From: Smallanthus sonchifolius
Lineage: Eukaryota; Streptophyta; Magnoliopsida; Asterales; Asteraceae
Assembly: GCA_023525975.1 (NCBI GenBank)
Contig: CM042029.1
Coordinates: 67,737,429 to 67,801,428, forward strand
DNA: 64,000 nt
Direction of reading: 5' to 3'
In this document: positions 10,400-21,080 of the stretch, piece by piece
How the letters are laid out: each line of letters starts with the position of its first letter
Numbering within the stretch: the stretch's first letter is position 1
The notes under the pieces: model-generated
Told to the model about the DNA's origin: nothing
Databases searched by the model: none
What the model saw: only the letters and a program-made list of their open reading frames with translations
Translations under genes and position numbers: made by a program

Positions 10400-11256
10400 A
10401 TATCACCATGACAACTTTGTTCTCTACACAGCTTCTGCCCAACCTTTCACCGAACCAGCAAACATCACCCAAGCTCTCAAACAGCCACAATGGCGCTCGG
10501 CTATGCAAAACGAGTTTGACGCTCTCCAACGTAACAATAATTGGAGTCTCGTTCCATCCACATCTGCACCAAATCTTGTCGGGTGTAAATGGGTTTTCCA
10601 AGCTAAATATAAACCGGACGGCTCGATTGATCGCCTGAAAGCACGTCTTGTTGCTAAAGGATTCCACCAACGACCCAGCTTAGATTATGTTGAGACTTTC
10701 AATCCCGTGGTTAAACCCGCCACTCTACGTCTAATCCTTTCCTGAGCCACATCTCATAACTCGTGCCTTCGCCAACTAGACATAAATAACGGTTTTCTTC
10801 AAGGCACTCTCACCGAATCCGTCTACATGTCTCAACCACCGGGTTTTGTCAGCCCATCTCTTCCCGATCACGTATGCAAACTCAAAAAGGCTATATACGG
10901 TCTTCGTCAAGCATCACGAGCTTGGTACGATGAACTAAAGAACCACCTCATATCCAACAATTTCACACCAACAATTTCTGATTCTTCCTTATTCATCCAA
11001 AAACACACCTCTTCCCCAATATTCATTTTAGTTTATGATGATGATATAATTATCACCGGTCCAAACTCAACTATCATATCAGTTTCATTCAATCTCTCGC
11101 CAATCGTTTCTCTCTTAAAGACCTTGGCACACTGTCCTACTTCCTTGGCATCGAAGTCATCTCTCACTCCAACGGTTTATTTCTCTCTCAAAGCAAATAT
11201 ATCCTTGACATCCTTAATAGAGCCAATATGAATGAAAGTAAACCGAATACAACACC
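10400..11256 (+). pseudogene. copia reverse transcriptase, 5' part
   Basis: Copia RT: WRSAMQNEFDALQRNNNWSL, GCKWVFQAKYKPDGSIDRLK, ARLVAKGFHQRPSLDYVETF, then a TGA at 10743. After the stop come LDINNGFLQGTL, MSQPPGF and KLKKAIYGLRQASRAWYDEL. The catalytic box reads VYDDDIIITG at about 11031-11060; copia normally has YVDD, so the second residue is changed while the two catalytic aspartates remain. A frameshift follows near 11080. The solo LTR at 11257 then cuts the gene; it resumes at 14203. Confidence 0.87.
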
Positions 11257-12462
11257 TGTGACAATCCGGACTTTTCAGTTAATTCCGTTAGCAATCCCGT
11301 TAAATATGTTGTTAAATCCTAACCCGATTAACCCAATATTAAACCCCGGGGACTGTTTCTGTCATAAATTGATCTAGAACTGCGGGGACTGAATTTGCCA
11401 AGTCTCAAAACATAATTCATTGACATTCAAAGTCAAAATCATGATCAATTTAAGTTCTGTTTGACTTTAAAAAGTCAAACCATTTGCCTTTGATCAAATT
11501 CTAGTTCCATAACCGATTCTTGTTCGAATTTGTAACATATCACACACATTCATACCATTAAAAGTCTTAACTACTGAATTAACCACCATCACTGCCGAAT
11601 TAAACCCCGTAATGACTAATTAACCCATAACCGTCGACTTCATCCTCAATGCTCACCAATTCGCAACAATTCGATGAAATGCACTGAAATTGAACACCCT
11701 CACACCTCATTCGAATACCTCAGAAGCTTTTTCACACGAAATTATGGTCTGAGTTGAAGCTGGGGTAGCCGGAGGACAAACCACGCAAGTCGCGGCTAAG
11801 TCCTACTCGATCCCCATCAATTCGATATCCATTCTGGTAATTGAACACATCCCTAACTTCGACTCAATACCTAGATCAAAAGCCCCATCATAATCAGGGA
11901 TTACAATATCTAATTTAACATGATCAATTATCTAGGGTTCATACGATTCGGGCTTAATCAAACCCTAACCTAAACGCGATCTTAATTCAATTAATTTGCA
12001 TCGTTAGATTCGCAATGCAATTATTATTAAAATCCTATCAAACCCACGGCTTATAACATCGAATTGATGATGAACCAATTCTAGGGTTCATCGTATTTCG
12101 AATTCAATCGAACCCGACCCCCAACTCAGTCTCAATCAAATCAAACCATAGAATTAGATTTTTATACTTTATTCGTCAAAAGCCCCATGATTTCTACAAG
12201 TTTTATTATCAGATTTATTCAATTCGAATTGTGGTTTCAAAACTTACGTTTCGGTTTTTCAATCGAACAAATTACGATTCCAAACTCAATGTTTTTGCAG
12301 TCAAGCTTACCCACATACTCGCATACCACTGATGAATGAAACCTCTATTATATCATGACTAATCGCGATCAAATTCGTCGAGATTGGGACTGGTTTTCGT
12401 TTCGGGTTCGTAGGGAGGAGAGAACACAGGAGCCCTCTGTGTAAAAATCGTTTAGAAGCTGG

Positions 12463-12550
12463 TGCTGATGCAATAGCCTAGCAAGCGGAGTTGGTTAGGC
12501 TGCTGGGTTGGTTCGCAGGAGACCCGGGTTCGAGTCCGGTCTCCTGCATT
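12463..12550 (+). other. tRNA-like sequence with perfect B box inside the solo LTR
   Basis: Contains GAGTTGGTTAGG (A-box-like, ~12487) and a canonical B box GGTTCGAGTCC (12527-12537) within a strong hairpin, GCAGGAGA (12515-12522) pairing with TCTCCTGC (12540-12547), then a T-rich stretch TTTTATTTTT resembling a pol III terminator. It does not fold into a complete cloverleaf with a normal acceptor stem, so I call it tRNA-derived, not a functional tRNA gene. Confidence 0.5.
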
Positions 12551-12691
12551 TTATTTTTAGGGGCTTTTTCAATGGGTTCCTTTTTATAAAATCATTCCTT
12601 ATAATATTATAATACTATATCAAAATGTTTTGACACCCGAAAACACCGGTATACTCGAGATTTAAATTACGAAGCATTTTAGATATTATTT

Positions 12692-12734
<43 letters not shown>
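12692..12734. repeat. (AT)n microsatellite
   Basis: About 20 perfect AT dinucleotides inside the solo LTR. Confidence 0.95.
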
Positions 12735-12736
<2 letters not shown>

Positions 12737-13224
12737 CATTTATGTTACTTCCTAAGGCTATTATTAAGTTCGTAAAATACGTAAGCAGTGATTTTATATT
12801 AATATTCAAGTTTGGAATTATAACTCGTTCATATTATTATTCTCACGTTTTTTTTAAGTAATATAATTATTTATATTATTATTTCAAATTATTTCTTAAC
12901 TCAACCGAACACCCGAATCAATATTTTTAACACGTGTTAGGTGACGTTTGATACGTACCACGTTTACCTTATTATCACAACTAGAACACTTTATATTCCC
13001 GATGACTCATTCGTCTATTCGTTATTCCTAAGTATGTATTATGACGTCAATTCTTTCCGTGTCATCGTCATGAAATCCCATGTGTACCTAACAGTTGTAA
13101 ATCGTATTCTAGGGCATTTGTAGATTGTCCGCTAGCACTCTATTTGTGGTATTTGTTTCACTCTTGCGAGGTGCTATTTACCGACGCTTTACTCACCCTC
13201 AGGTGAGTTTCACGGCCCCTTTTT

Positions 13225-13515
13225 CTTGTTTTACTATTGGGGGAGAAACATGCTTATACACAAACATATTTTACTTGTTTTCCTGTTGAGGAGAAACATT
13301 CATACACGCAAACATATTTTACTTGTTTTTCTGTTGAGGAGAAACATGCATATACACAACCATAATTCTACTTGTTTTCCTGTTGAGGAGAAACATGCAT
13401 ACACGCAAACATAATTTTACTTGTTTTCCCGTTGGGGAGAAACATGCATACGAACAGACATCCGTTACTTGTCTCCCAGCTAGGGAGAGACATACACACG
13501 GACATGGATCACATA
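13225..13515 (+). repeat. 49-bp minisatellite, six copies
   Basis: Six tandem units start at 13225, 13274, 13322, 13371, 13420 and 13468, each reading CTTGTTTTCCTGTTGAGGAG and then AAACATGCATACACGC with variation. Period is 48-49 bp. Open frames across it (for example 13226-13414) are repeat artefacts. It lies inside the solo LTR. Confidence 0.9.
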
Positions 13516-14202
13516 TTATTTCATTACCACTTGTGTACCTAAGTGCAAACATAAAATGCAAAGTCCTTACACACTCGGACCGTTAGTATATGGAGTATAG
13601 CGAGGAAATTTGAGTAGTACTACTGGGTTTGACAAACCCCACCCCGGTTAGTCGCGCTAACTTGATTGGAGGTTTAACGGGTGTAAATTGTCCTAAACAC
13701 TTGCCATTTGTTGATGTTAGCAATGGCGGAAGGCACCCAAACACAAACAGTCAACTTCGGTTGCGAACGCTTAGAGTAACTTGTACATTGTTTAGCTAGC
13801 AATAGGTGTGACTTACATAAGTGGATCCAGCAACACTCAAACAGTTTATTTACATTCAAACCTGTGAACTCACCAACCTCGTGTTGACACTTTTTCTTAC
13901 ATGTTTCTCAGGTCGCCTTGGCACAGGTTGCGCACTTAGGACATGCATGGAGTCCTACTGTCATATCATCCATTTCAAATATTTTAAACAGTTTATTTAA
14001 TTACAATAATTGACGCTTGTTGCGTGTAATTACGTTTGACTTCATTTTAATGTTTACGCTTCCGCATTAACTCTGAACTTTTATGTTATGACATTTCAAG
14101 TCCCATATAGTGTCGTTTGATGTAACTAATGATGGAGATCCGGGTGTGTCACCTCCCAAATGGTAAAACTCCGTTAGTGGAATTTGGGGGTGTGACAACA
14201 CC

Positions 14203-14940
14203 TATGTCTAATTCAGACCTGATTACAAAACATGATGGAAAACCCTTACCCTCTCCCACCGAATACCGAGCATTTGTTGGGGGCTTTACAATACTTGTCA
14301 TTAACTCACCCGGATGTGGCCTTTACTGTTAACAAGTTGTCCCAATTTTGCACTGCCCCACTGAGCTTCACTGGGCTGCTTTGAAAAGACTATTGCGTTA
14401 CTTACATGGTACAATGCATCATGGTCTCTTAATCCGCCGTAACTCTCCACTTCAACTACGCGCATTCACTGATGCGGATCGGGCAGGTGACAAACTCACG
14501 TACCGAAGTACAACCGGATACATTGTTTATCTTGGCTCTAACCCAATCTCTTGGAGCTCCAAAAGACAACCCACTTAGCTCGTTCGTCCACGAAAGATGA
14601 GTTTCGGGTTGTAGCATCAACCACCACGACAACCAAAGTACAATGGTTAATTTTCCTTCTACAAGAACTTGGTTACTAATCAACAGCCATACCTGCTATC
14701 TACTGTGACAATTTGAGCGCAACACACTATTCAGCAAATCCGGTATTTCACTCCAGAATGAAGCACTTAGCTCTTGATTTCCATTTTGTCTGAGAAAAGG
14801 TGCAAGATGGTACAATTCGTGTCACTCATATTTTAGGAGATGACCAACTTGCAGATGCACTAACAAAACCACTACCAAAACCCCGGTATCAATCTCTCAT
14901 TTCCAAGATTGGTCTTCTCTCAAGATCGTCCATCTTGCGG
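14203..14940 (+). pseudogene. copia RT 3' end and RNase H
   Basis: Continuation of pol after the solo LTR: the tail of RT (KPLPSPTEYRAFVGG, then the LTHPDVAFTVNKLSQF-type segment in a shifted frame), HWAALKRLLRYLHGT, then RNase H (LRAFTDADRAGD, RSTTGYIVYLGSNPISWSSK). The end of the protein is readable across stops (HILGDDQLADALTKPLP). Several frameshifts and stops. RNase H would remove the RNA template during cDNA synthesis. Confidence 0.87.
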
Positions 14941-14945
14941 GGGCA
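14934..14945 (+). other. Polypurine-tract region
   Basis: CTTGCGGGGGCA immediately precedes the 3' LTR start (TATCAAACC at 14946), the expected place for plus-strand priming. Confidence 0.55.
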
Positions 14946-15119
14946 TATCAAACCACATCTGAATTAGTAGTACATCCAAAATTCAAATCAATTTGAATTT
15001 TGATTTATTCATAGAATTTTTTATTTCTTGATCTTTATTGTAATTACTCTCTGATCTTTAGCCTAGTCAATAGCTTAGTCATTGTAATTACTTCCTTATT
15101 TCTAGCTTTCTATTATGTA

Positions 15120-16732
15120 CTAGCTTTAACCCCCTGTGTTACACGAGGTGAAACGTTAAGATTATATTGATAAATATCTTAACAACTTTTTTATACAAAT
15201 ATGATATTGTATTTGTAACTTTTCATTTTGTTACACGTTAAGATTATATGGATGAGAGTAATCACAACATCAAAAAATAATGAAAATACATTTCATAAGT
15301 TGTGTACTTTTTACAATACATTAAATTAAATGTCAAATGAAACCTTATAACGATCATTTACAAATTTTAAAATACTTCATTGTATGCAACATTTGACATG
15401 ATATTGGTAATTTTTTCATGTTTACCAAAGATTAATAGTTTGAGTCTATCTCTACTTTTAACTCTTGATAATGCAACATACAACTGATCATTAGTAAACA
15501 TTGGATCTTTCAATACAAACCAGCATTTGAAAGTGGTTGCCCTAAACTTTTATTCATGGTCAATGCAAAACATATAACAATTGTATATTTTCTTATTTGA
15601 AGTTTTGACGAAATTCTTTTGTCTGAATATGCTAACCCAATTATAGGGATAAAATTGTGATGACCAATGTTGTTTCCAAATATAATCTTCGTTTTTATAA
15701 CGCAATTAGCTAATGATTTGACCTGAAGTCTTGTTACATTACTTAAACCATTTTTTCATCAATATTTCTTAATACCATAATTGGAACATATACATTTAAA
15801 AATCATTTATGGTTTAACAAACTTGATAGTGTAAGTCCATTTAGAAAATCAGGAAATTATAAACTTTCATCAAAATAATCATCAACATGCTCTGATTGAC
15901 ACACACTATTTGTACTTGTATGCGGAAAATCTCGTTAAACTTTTAATACTAAATCTCTTATTAAAAAAATAATAAAAAAGATACAAATAAAATTTAAATT
16001 TCAACTATATATCATCTTTTAAATTCAAAATTTAAAACTCCAAATTTAAAAAATTTCATTCCTTAATATTTTGACACAATTAAATTTAAAATTCCAAAAT
16101 TAAATATGAAAAAATTAAAACTAATAAATTAGAATTGAAACTTGTAAACATATTTTTTGAAAAAAAACAATTCTCGTCATTTACGGAAAAAAAAAATTTT
16201 AATATAATACACTTTTAAAAATAAATATTTGCAAGTTTCATAATTTTATTAAAAACTAAGTATTAAAATCTATAAATTAAAATAAAAAATTTATTTATAA
16301 ATATCAAATTTAATTAAAAATACTAATTAAATATTAGTAAACTTTATTTTAACAATTTTTTTTATTGAAAATACAAACGTATTATTTTTATATTTTGTTT
16401 GTAAAATTAAAAAATATTGTTTTTTGATAATAAATTTTAAAAAATAGTTTTTTTAATAATAAAATTTAAAAACTCGCTTTTTTAAAATCTCCTATTTTTT
16501 AATTCTTAATTTTTTTAAATATTCACTTTTGATGATAATTTAAAAAAAATGTTAGCTAATGGTAATAATGATAAATTTATTTGTTAAATGTTTATTTATG
16601 TAATTTAAAAAAAACTAAATATAAAAATATTAAATTGAGGATATAAATGAGATTTTGGGGGGGAAAATTTTATTAGATGTAATGTGGTGATGCCAAGTGA
16701 CAAAATCATTTAGCTTTTTATTATAAGAGAGA
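15120..16732 (-). mobile_element. Helitron (1613 bp) inside the copia 3' LTR
   Basis: On the minus strand it begins TCTCTCTTATAATAAAAAGC and ends with a hairpin (CCTCGTGT ... ACACAGGGG) followed by GTTAAAGCTAG, matching the 5'-TC ... hairpin-CTRR-3' rule. The junctions are A|T with no duplication: host ATTATGTA before it and TTTATATTGGG after it. The 5' LTR of the same element shows the empty site at 6285-6300, fixing both ends to the base. The right half is extremely AT-rich, and a helicase remnant lies at the left. Confidence 0.9.
15370..15880 (-). pseudogene. Helitron helicase C-terminal remnant
   Basis: Minus-strand sequence across several frames reads like the C-terminus of the Pif1-type helicase of plant Rep/Helicase proteins: PIMVLRNIDEK, TRLQVKSLANCVIKTKIIF, GNNIGHHNFIP, TMNKSLGQPLSNAGLY, and finally NDQLYVALSRVKSRDRLKLL before a stop near 15370. 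The helicase would unwind DNA during rolling-circle transposition. Only the last ~170 residues survive, with stops and frameshifts; no Rep/HUH domain is visible. Confidence 0.82.
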
Positions 16733-17046
16733 TTTATATTGGGTTATTGTAAATGAAAAAGTCATCCGATTGAAATCATATTCTTTATAGTTCATATCCT
16801 TTAGACTAGTTCAAACTGGTTCCAAAGTTTATCATAGTGGACCAGAACTAGTTGTGGAGTTGACCAAAATTTATTTAACTATTTATTTATTATTATTATT
16901 ATGGCTCGTAACAATAAAATACTGGGATCGAAATTTACCTTAATCGATTCGTTTGTCGGTGTTTCAAATGTCTCCGGTGCTTTACAAGAGGTTTTGATAG
17001 TTTATTGGAGCTGGTTTATTTCCTTGTGTGTGCTTATGTATTGTGT

Positions 17047-17184
17047 ATGAGTGTTTATCTTCTCCAAAATTATGTACATACCTCCGTGGACCAGATGATG
17101 TGTCAGTTTTGGATATTGCATAAACAATTTCAAGAATATCCAAATGCACTTCAGATTGCATTTTTTCTTGGGGAAAATATGCAG
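17047..17184 (+). pseudogene. Fragment of 26S proteasome subunit RPN1 (PSMD2-like)
   Basis: Joined across frames the sequence reads TYLRGPDDVSVLDIA followed by KQFQEYPNALQIAFFLG and ENMQ, then a GTATGT donor-like site at 17185. The family sequence as I recall it has P-x-P-D-D-M-x-V-L-D-I-A-Y and F-x-E-Y-P-N-A-L-Q-I-A-L-F-L. RPN1 is the ubiquitin-receptor scaffold of the proteasome base. At least two frameshifts and no start codon: a captured exon, not a gene. Confidence 0.62.
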
Positions 17185-17331
17185 GTATGTATTTCAACGT
17201 TATTTTTTTTTTTAATAATTTGATATATGATGAATAACATTAAAGTGTTTCTGTGTTATATAGTGATTTAAAACGGTCCAGGTTGGGTAATGGGTTACAA
17301 CAGGTAGTGTTAGGTAAATAGATAACTAGCT

Positions 17332-17405
17332 GGGTGATGGTTAAAATGGGTTGGGCTGGGTAATGGTTAAAATGGATAGGGCTGGGTAATGGTTAAAATG
17401 GGTCT
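17332..17405 (+). repeat. 26-bp minisatellite, about three copies
   Basis: GGGTAATGGTTAAAATGG recurs at 17332 (GGGTGATGG variant), 17358 and 17384. It lies in the spacer between captured gene fragments. Confidence 0.8.
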
Positions 17406-18341
17406 ATGTGTCAAAACGGGTTGGGTTGGGCCAGTTTACATTCAGTTTTACGTTATATCTTTGTTTTGCTTTCCATGTGACGTGTGATCGATATTTGTGC
17501 AGTTTTATGATGTATTTAAAACATATAATTAGATTGACAGTTGCACTATAACTATGTTCACAGTTGTGTTCAGCTTAATGAATTGATTAAAAGCCTGCTG
17601 GGTCCATTTTCATGTTGTTTTGAGTGAATTAATGTTGTCAAGACTTCACAAAGATGTTGGCTTACTTGATGTTTCCAAAGATGATTACTTATATTTTGTG
17701 TTGTTTGTTTCCCTTCAAATGTGTGTTCAAATACAACGTATTTTGCTTGAAATAATTTTTCTTTTGCATCAAAGAGAGAATACCCTATGTCGCCTTTGTT
17801 CCGCGCCTATGTGTGTGTAATGAGATATACCACCAAAAAATACTTGGTTCTGACAAATTGATTACAGAGGCTGCTTATGTGGCTCAGATTAGGTTTTTTT
17901 ATTTCTCTTCTTCGATCGATTCCTGCTGGATTCCAAAGCCAAGATTCAACGATTTCTGCTTCTTGATTAGTGCTTAATTCTCATTTACTTTATATATCAA
18001 ACGTCTGATTTTCTGTGGCTTATGCTTTGAGGATTATTTTGTGCTTCATATTGGTTGAATAAATTTATCTTAAATTTTTTGACACATTGAACAGAAGTAA
18101 CCAAATCTGTTTGTATTCCTTTGCAATTTATCGTTTCATAGTTTAGGTTTTGTGATTTGACTCTATTTAACGGATGATTTATGTTTAATTGTTGTTGAAC
18201 CGACGTACATTGAATATGTTTCATACTTTTATTTTTATTTAATATATAGATATCTTGCAAATTTAATCAGATTGATTCATGGGCCATTGTTGTATCATTA
18301 TGAACTGTGATCCTTTATTTCAGGGAATATTGCCAATTATC

Positions 18342-18918
18342 TATAGATGTTTGAAGTTGAACACATGTATCTTCCAGTCCTAGTGAATTTCATCTTTATA
18401 GGATTTGAAGGGAGTGGGAACCAAGGTATATTATAGTCTTCAACTTTATCTGCTTTTGGTGACTTAACTCTTTGGTTCTTGAACTAATATAAAGTTTGGT
18501 GGATGAATATTTTTTTTTTGATATTGATACAGCCTTTAACCTACGTGCTGAAGAACTTGAGCGTTGGTTCACAAAAATTGATCATGTATTTGAACACACT
18601 AGGTTTCTACAAACTGAAGTTCTTGCTCCATTCTACAAGAACAGGATGGACAGAAGTCATCATCAGCATCATCTTTTTCTTGTCATTCACCTCAATTACA
18701 AGTAATATGTTTACTCTTTCGCTCTTATTTTTCTGTTATCAGGTTTTGGGTTGATTCTGTCTTTTGTTATTTACTAATTTGCTACCTTTGGGATAACACA
18801 TTCTCATTTACTCATGCAGCTTCTCTGTTCTTGCTATCCAAATGAGTTAGAAAGTCAATTCCATTTTCGAGCATGCTATTGGTGTCTTCTCTCGTAAGGA
18901 TGATGTTAATCATACAAG
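18342..18918 (+). pseudogene. Three exons of a conserved plant membrane protein (At5g58100-like)
   Basis: Exon a (to 18425) encodes LPVLVNFIFIGFEGSGNQ and ends in a split codon before GTATAT. Exon b (18533-18701) resumes in the right phase as AFNLRAEELERWFTKIDHVF and EHTRFLQTEVLAPFYKN, ending before GTAATA. Exon c (18820-18918, after CATGCAG) continues NFSVLAIQM, a TAG, then KVNSIFEHAIGVFSRKDDVN and HTR before GTAGAT. Reading through the splice sites gives one continuous protein apart from that TAG. From memory it matches a large conserved plant membrane protein linked to pollen-wall formation in Arabidopsis (At5g58100); the name is less certain than the exon structure. No start, promoter or C-terminus, so a captured fragment. 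Confidence 0.62.
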
Positions 18919-19782
18919 GTAGATGTGACATTCTACAAATGTATCGGTTTATAACTCTATGTTATGAGTCGCAAACATTAGATGTCAACAACAAATGACT
19001 GCAAATTGTCAATGGTTACAGACGACTCACAAAACTTCTCAAGTCAACCTTGAAAGCTTTACACTACTCCCTTAGTTCTAAATGGTTCAAGCAACTTGGT
19101 TAATACACTGGTTTAGTGCTTTGTTTTTTAAGTTCTTATTTGCACAACTGTATAACCATATATTTTTGGGTGTGTAATTAGATATTTTCTGCACTCACAC
19201 TGACTTTGCATCCTTTTTATTACACCCAAAATTGTTTTCCTAACTGTTAAAGTGTAATACATGGGCTTTGAATGTTGTTCTTATCTTGAATGGTTGTTGT
19301 TAGCATTGTATTATAATTATAGTTGGTTGCAATTGGTTTTGGGTCACAAGCATTAAGGATCGAACTTTTGAGGTTATATACTGCATATTTTGTCGGTTTA
19401 TGGGTCAATATTTTCCTTAATGTTGTTATTACTGTTTTTGATCCCTTGGTAACTTTGATGTCATTTGGTATAAGTATGTTGCTGCAGATTAGTTGCCAGT
19501 CATCAGCACCACTTGAGTTGGTTCGGTGGATTTTAAAGGGGATCATTGACTATGTGATTAATTAGGATGAAAGTTACAGCTGTTGAAGGTAGTTGGTTTG
19601 CTAGCGTGTTGCTATATAAGTCGATCCCTTATGTAACACCAAACTAATGAAGCTGAGCTGTCTCCTGAGAATGAACCCAATAAAGTTGAAAATACAATTG
19701 ACAGAAGTGTTCATAAAAAACATGTAGAAGGAAACCAATTCCTCGAGTGCATTTTCATGCCTATGAAAGTGGTTAGCAAATA

Positions 19783-19982
19783 CCTGACACTACTTTTGTA
19801 CGGGAAATAGAAATACATAAAGCTGAAAATCTCTCAAAAAGGGTTAAAGTATATTGCTATTTTATGAAGATTCTATAAGTGCAAAAGTTTGAGGCCAGTA
19901 TACGCCGTGAAAATGGGGCATTTGAATCCCTGATCAGGCAGAAATCCATGATGATGTCACCAGTTGATCAGGTTCAGTTGCT
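19783..19982 (+). pseudogene. Unrecognised coding fragment
   Basis: One frame from 19783 reads PDTTFVREIEIHKAENLSKR, a divergent stretch with one TAA, then KFEASIRRENGAFESLIRQK and SMMMSPVDQ. Charge pattern and length look like a genuine exon of a helical protein, but I do not recognise the family. Just upstream (about 19690-19770) another frame reads ENTIDRSVHKKHVEGNQFLE, possibly the same gene. Direction and setting match the other captured fragments. Confidence 0.4.
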
Positions 19983-20189
19983 CTCCCTGTATATTTAGTA
20001 TCATAGTAGTATTCTTTTTTATTCTTAACAATATGTTAATTGCAATATGTCAAAAATATCATCATGTGGCTCATGGTCTCACTTTTCAGTAGATCACAAG
20101 TTAAATATTTTTATGGTTTTGTATTTAAAATGTTTGTTATGGAGATGTATTCTAAGAAAATTTCTACTTGCAGATGCAGTGATCCCGTT

Positions 20190-20440
20190 ACTCGCTTCAT
20201 ATTAGTGTGTGTGTTCGCTCTACAACGCTATGGCACGCACCGAGTCGGTTTCTTTTTTGCTCCAGCCGTATTATTATGGATGATATGCATAAGTCCCTTG
20301 GCTTATACAGTAAATCCATTGGAATCCGCATGTTTATCAAGCTCCTTCGCCATATTACATGTTAGAGTTCTTCAATTTTGAATTTCCTATTTTGCCCATG
20401 CAGATTGCATTCACATCTCGGGTCAAGTTGGTTCATTTAC
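20190..20440 (+). pseudogene. Fragment of a KUP/HAK-type potassium transporter
   Basis: FALQRYGTHRVGFFFAPAVL then LWMICIS (from 20212) is the highly conserved KUP/HAK/KT segment around a transmembrane helix. After a frameshift near 20298 it continues IHWNPHVYQAPSPYYM, again a KUP signature, and after an acceptor-like CATGCAG at 20402 IAFTS. These plasma-membrane or tonoplast carriers move K+ with H+. Only ~70 of ~780 residues remain. Confidence 0.8.
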
Positions 20441-20867
20441 CTAATAGTATGTTATTGGTTACTTATATATTTTTTAAATTAATCTGTATGTTCAAGGCGG
20501 CATATGACATAATTAATATTATACATTTTATGTTTTTTCAGTCAATATTTTGAAGTCTACGGATTTCACTTCAATCGTGTACGAACCAAACATGCCGGAG
20601 GCCACTGATATTAAAATGATGGGTCGATCTTAAAGTCTGTGTTTGTGTTTTACTTCATTTGACAACTTTATAGAATTGTAACATAACTTCTTTACCTAAG
20701 GGAGCTTTGTGCTTTACCTTGCCATATTACTACCTTAAAGTACTTGATCACCGGACGGGTATAAAACTATTAAGTAATTGAGTTGTGATTGTATAAGACA
20801 CCTTGTCTGATTTTGCTTACAATTCAAAGAAAGACTATTCTATACTAAAAAAATATGTCAAAGCGCC

Positions 20868-20894
20868 CCGGCCATCGGACGGGTATAAAACTAG
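20868..20894 (+). other. Putative Helitron 3' terminus
   Basis: CCCG ... CGGG hairpin followed by TATAAAACTAG, then T as flanking base. A related string (CACCGGACGGGTATAAAACT) occurs ~120 bp upstream at 20748, perhaps an older terminus. Confidence 0.5.
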
Positions 20895-21080
20895 TTATTA
20901 GTGGAGTAGTGGAAGTTGGTTAGGAAAGTAGTGGTAATATTGACAGTTTCATTGTAAGCCTTTAAAGGCATGTTTTTCTTTGGAATAGAGTAAGCATAAA
21001 AATGAATTGAACTCTTGTTTTCTTACTAATTTCTCTCTGAACTTCTCTCTATTTTCTGGGATTCTAAGATGGTATATAAC
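20895..21080 (+). repeat. Possible copia LTR fragment
   Basis: AAGCCTTTAAAGGCATG, a run of TCTCTCT-type pyrimidines near 21030-21055 and TTCTGGGATTCTAAGATGGT just before TATAACAG resemble the end of a copia LTR next to a decayed TGGTATCAGAG primer site. No second LTR or coding sequence follows. Confidence 0.3.

Larger units (their letters stand above)
11257..14197 (+). mobile_element. 2.9-kb solo LTR inserted in the copia RT region
   Basis: 2941 bp running from TGTGACAATCCGG to GGGGGTGTGACA, with TG...CA ends. It is flanked by the 5-bp duplication ACACC at 11252-11256 and 14198-14202. Joining the flanks restores the copia frame (ESKPNTTPMSNSDL). No gag, pol, primer site or second LTR is present, so a solo LTR left by LTR-LTR recombination is the best reading; length and ends suit a gypsy-type LTR. 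It contains a tRNA-like hairpin, an AT microsatellite and a 49-bp minisatellite. Strand is arbitrary. Confidence 0.72.
6209..16789 (+). mobile_element. Ty1/copia LTR retrotransposon, dead, with nested insertions
   Basis: Complete but decayed copia element in a 5-bp duplication (GTTCA at 6204-6208 and 16790-16794). Order: 5' LTR, primer-binding site, gag with CCHC knuckle, protease, integrase, reverse transcriptase, RNase H, polypurine tract, 3' LTR, which is the integrase-before-RT order of copia. Four foreign elements account for nearly 6 kb of its 10.6 kb. Stops and frameshifts in every domain make it inactive. The LTRs begin TATCAAACC rather than the canonical TG. Confidence 0.88.
14946..16789 (+). 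repeat. 3' LTR of the copia element, split by a Helitron
   Basis: LTR sequence occupies 14946-15119 and 16733-16789 (231 bp in total); the Helitron at 15120-16732 separates the parts. It ends TTCTTTATA, identical to the 5' LTR end, then GTTCA of the target duplication. Confidence 0.85.
16900..20894 (+). mobile_element. Helitron-like segment carrying several host-gene fragments
   Basis: This region holds broken exons, with intron-like gaps, from at least three recognisable and unrelated plant genes plus one unrecognised one, all on the plus strand: RPN1 (about 17047-17184), a conserved membrane protein (18342-18918), an unknown protein (19783-19982) and a KUP/HAK transporter (20190-20440). 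It ends at 20894 with a CCCG/CGGG hairpin (CCCCGGCCATCGGACGGG) and TATAAAACTAG followed by T, which fits a Helitron 3' end. Capture of several genes in one orientation is the hallmark of plant Helitrons. The 5' TC end was not located, so the left limit is a guess. Confidence 0.6.

Noticed and set aside
10213..10670. Long overlapping frames on both strands in the copia linker
   Set aside because: Shadows of the Pro/Thr-rich integrase-RT linker and RT start.
12463..12550. Functional tRNA gene
   Set aside because: B box and hairpin are good, but acceptor and anticodon arms cannot be formed; kept only as tRNA-like.
13225..13515. CRISPR-like array
   Set aside because: Units are contiguous 49-bp repeats with no unique spacers, in a plant genome, inside an LTR.
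17620..17820. 66-codon plus-strand frame as a separate captured gene
   Set aside because: LSRLHKDVGLLDVSKDDYLY looks protein-like, but no family or splice context could be recognised.
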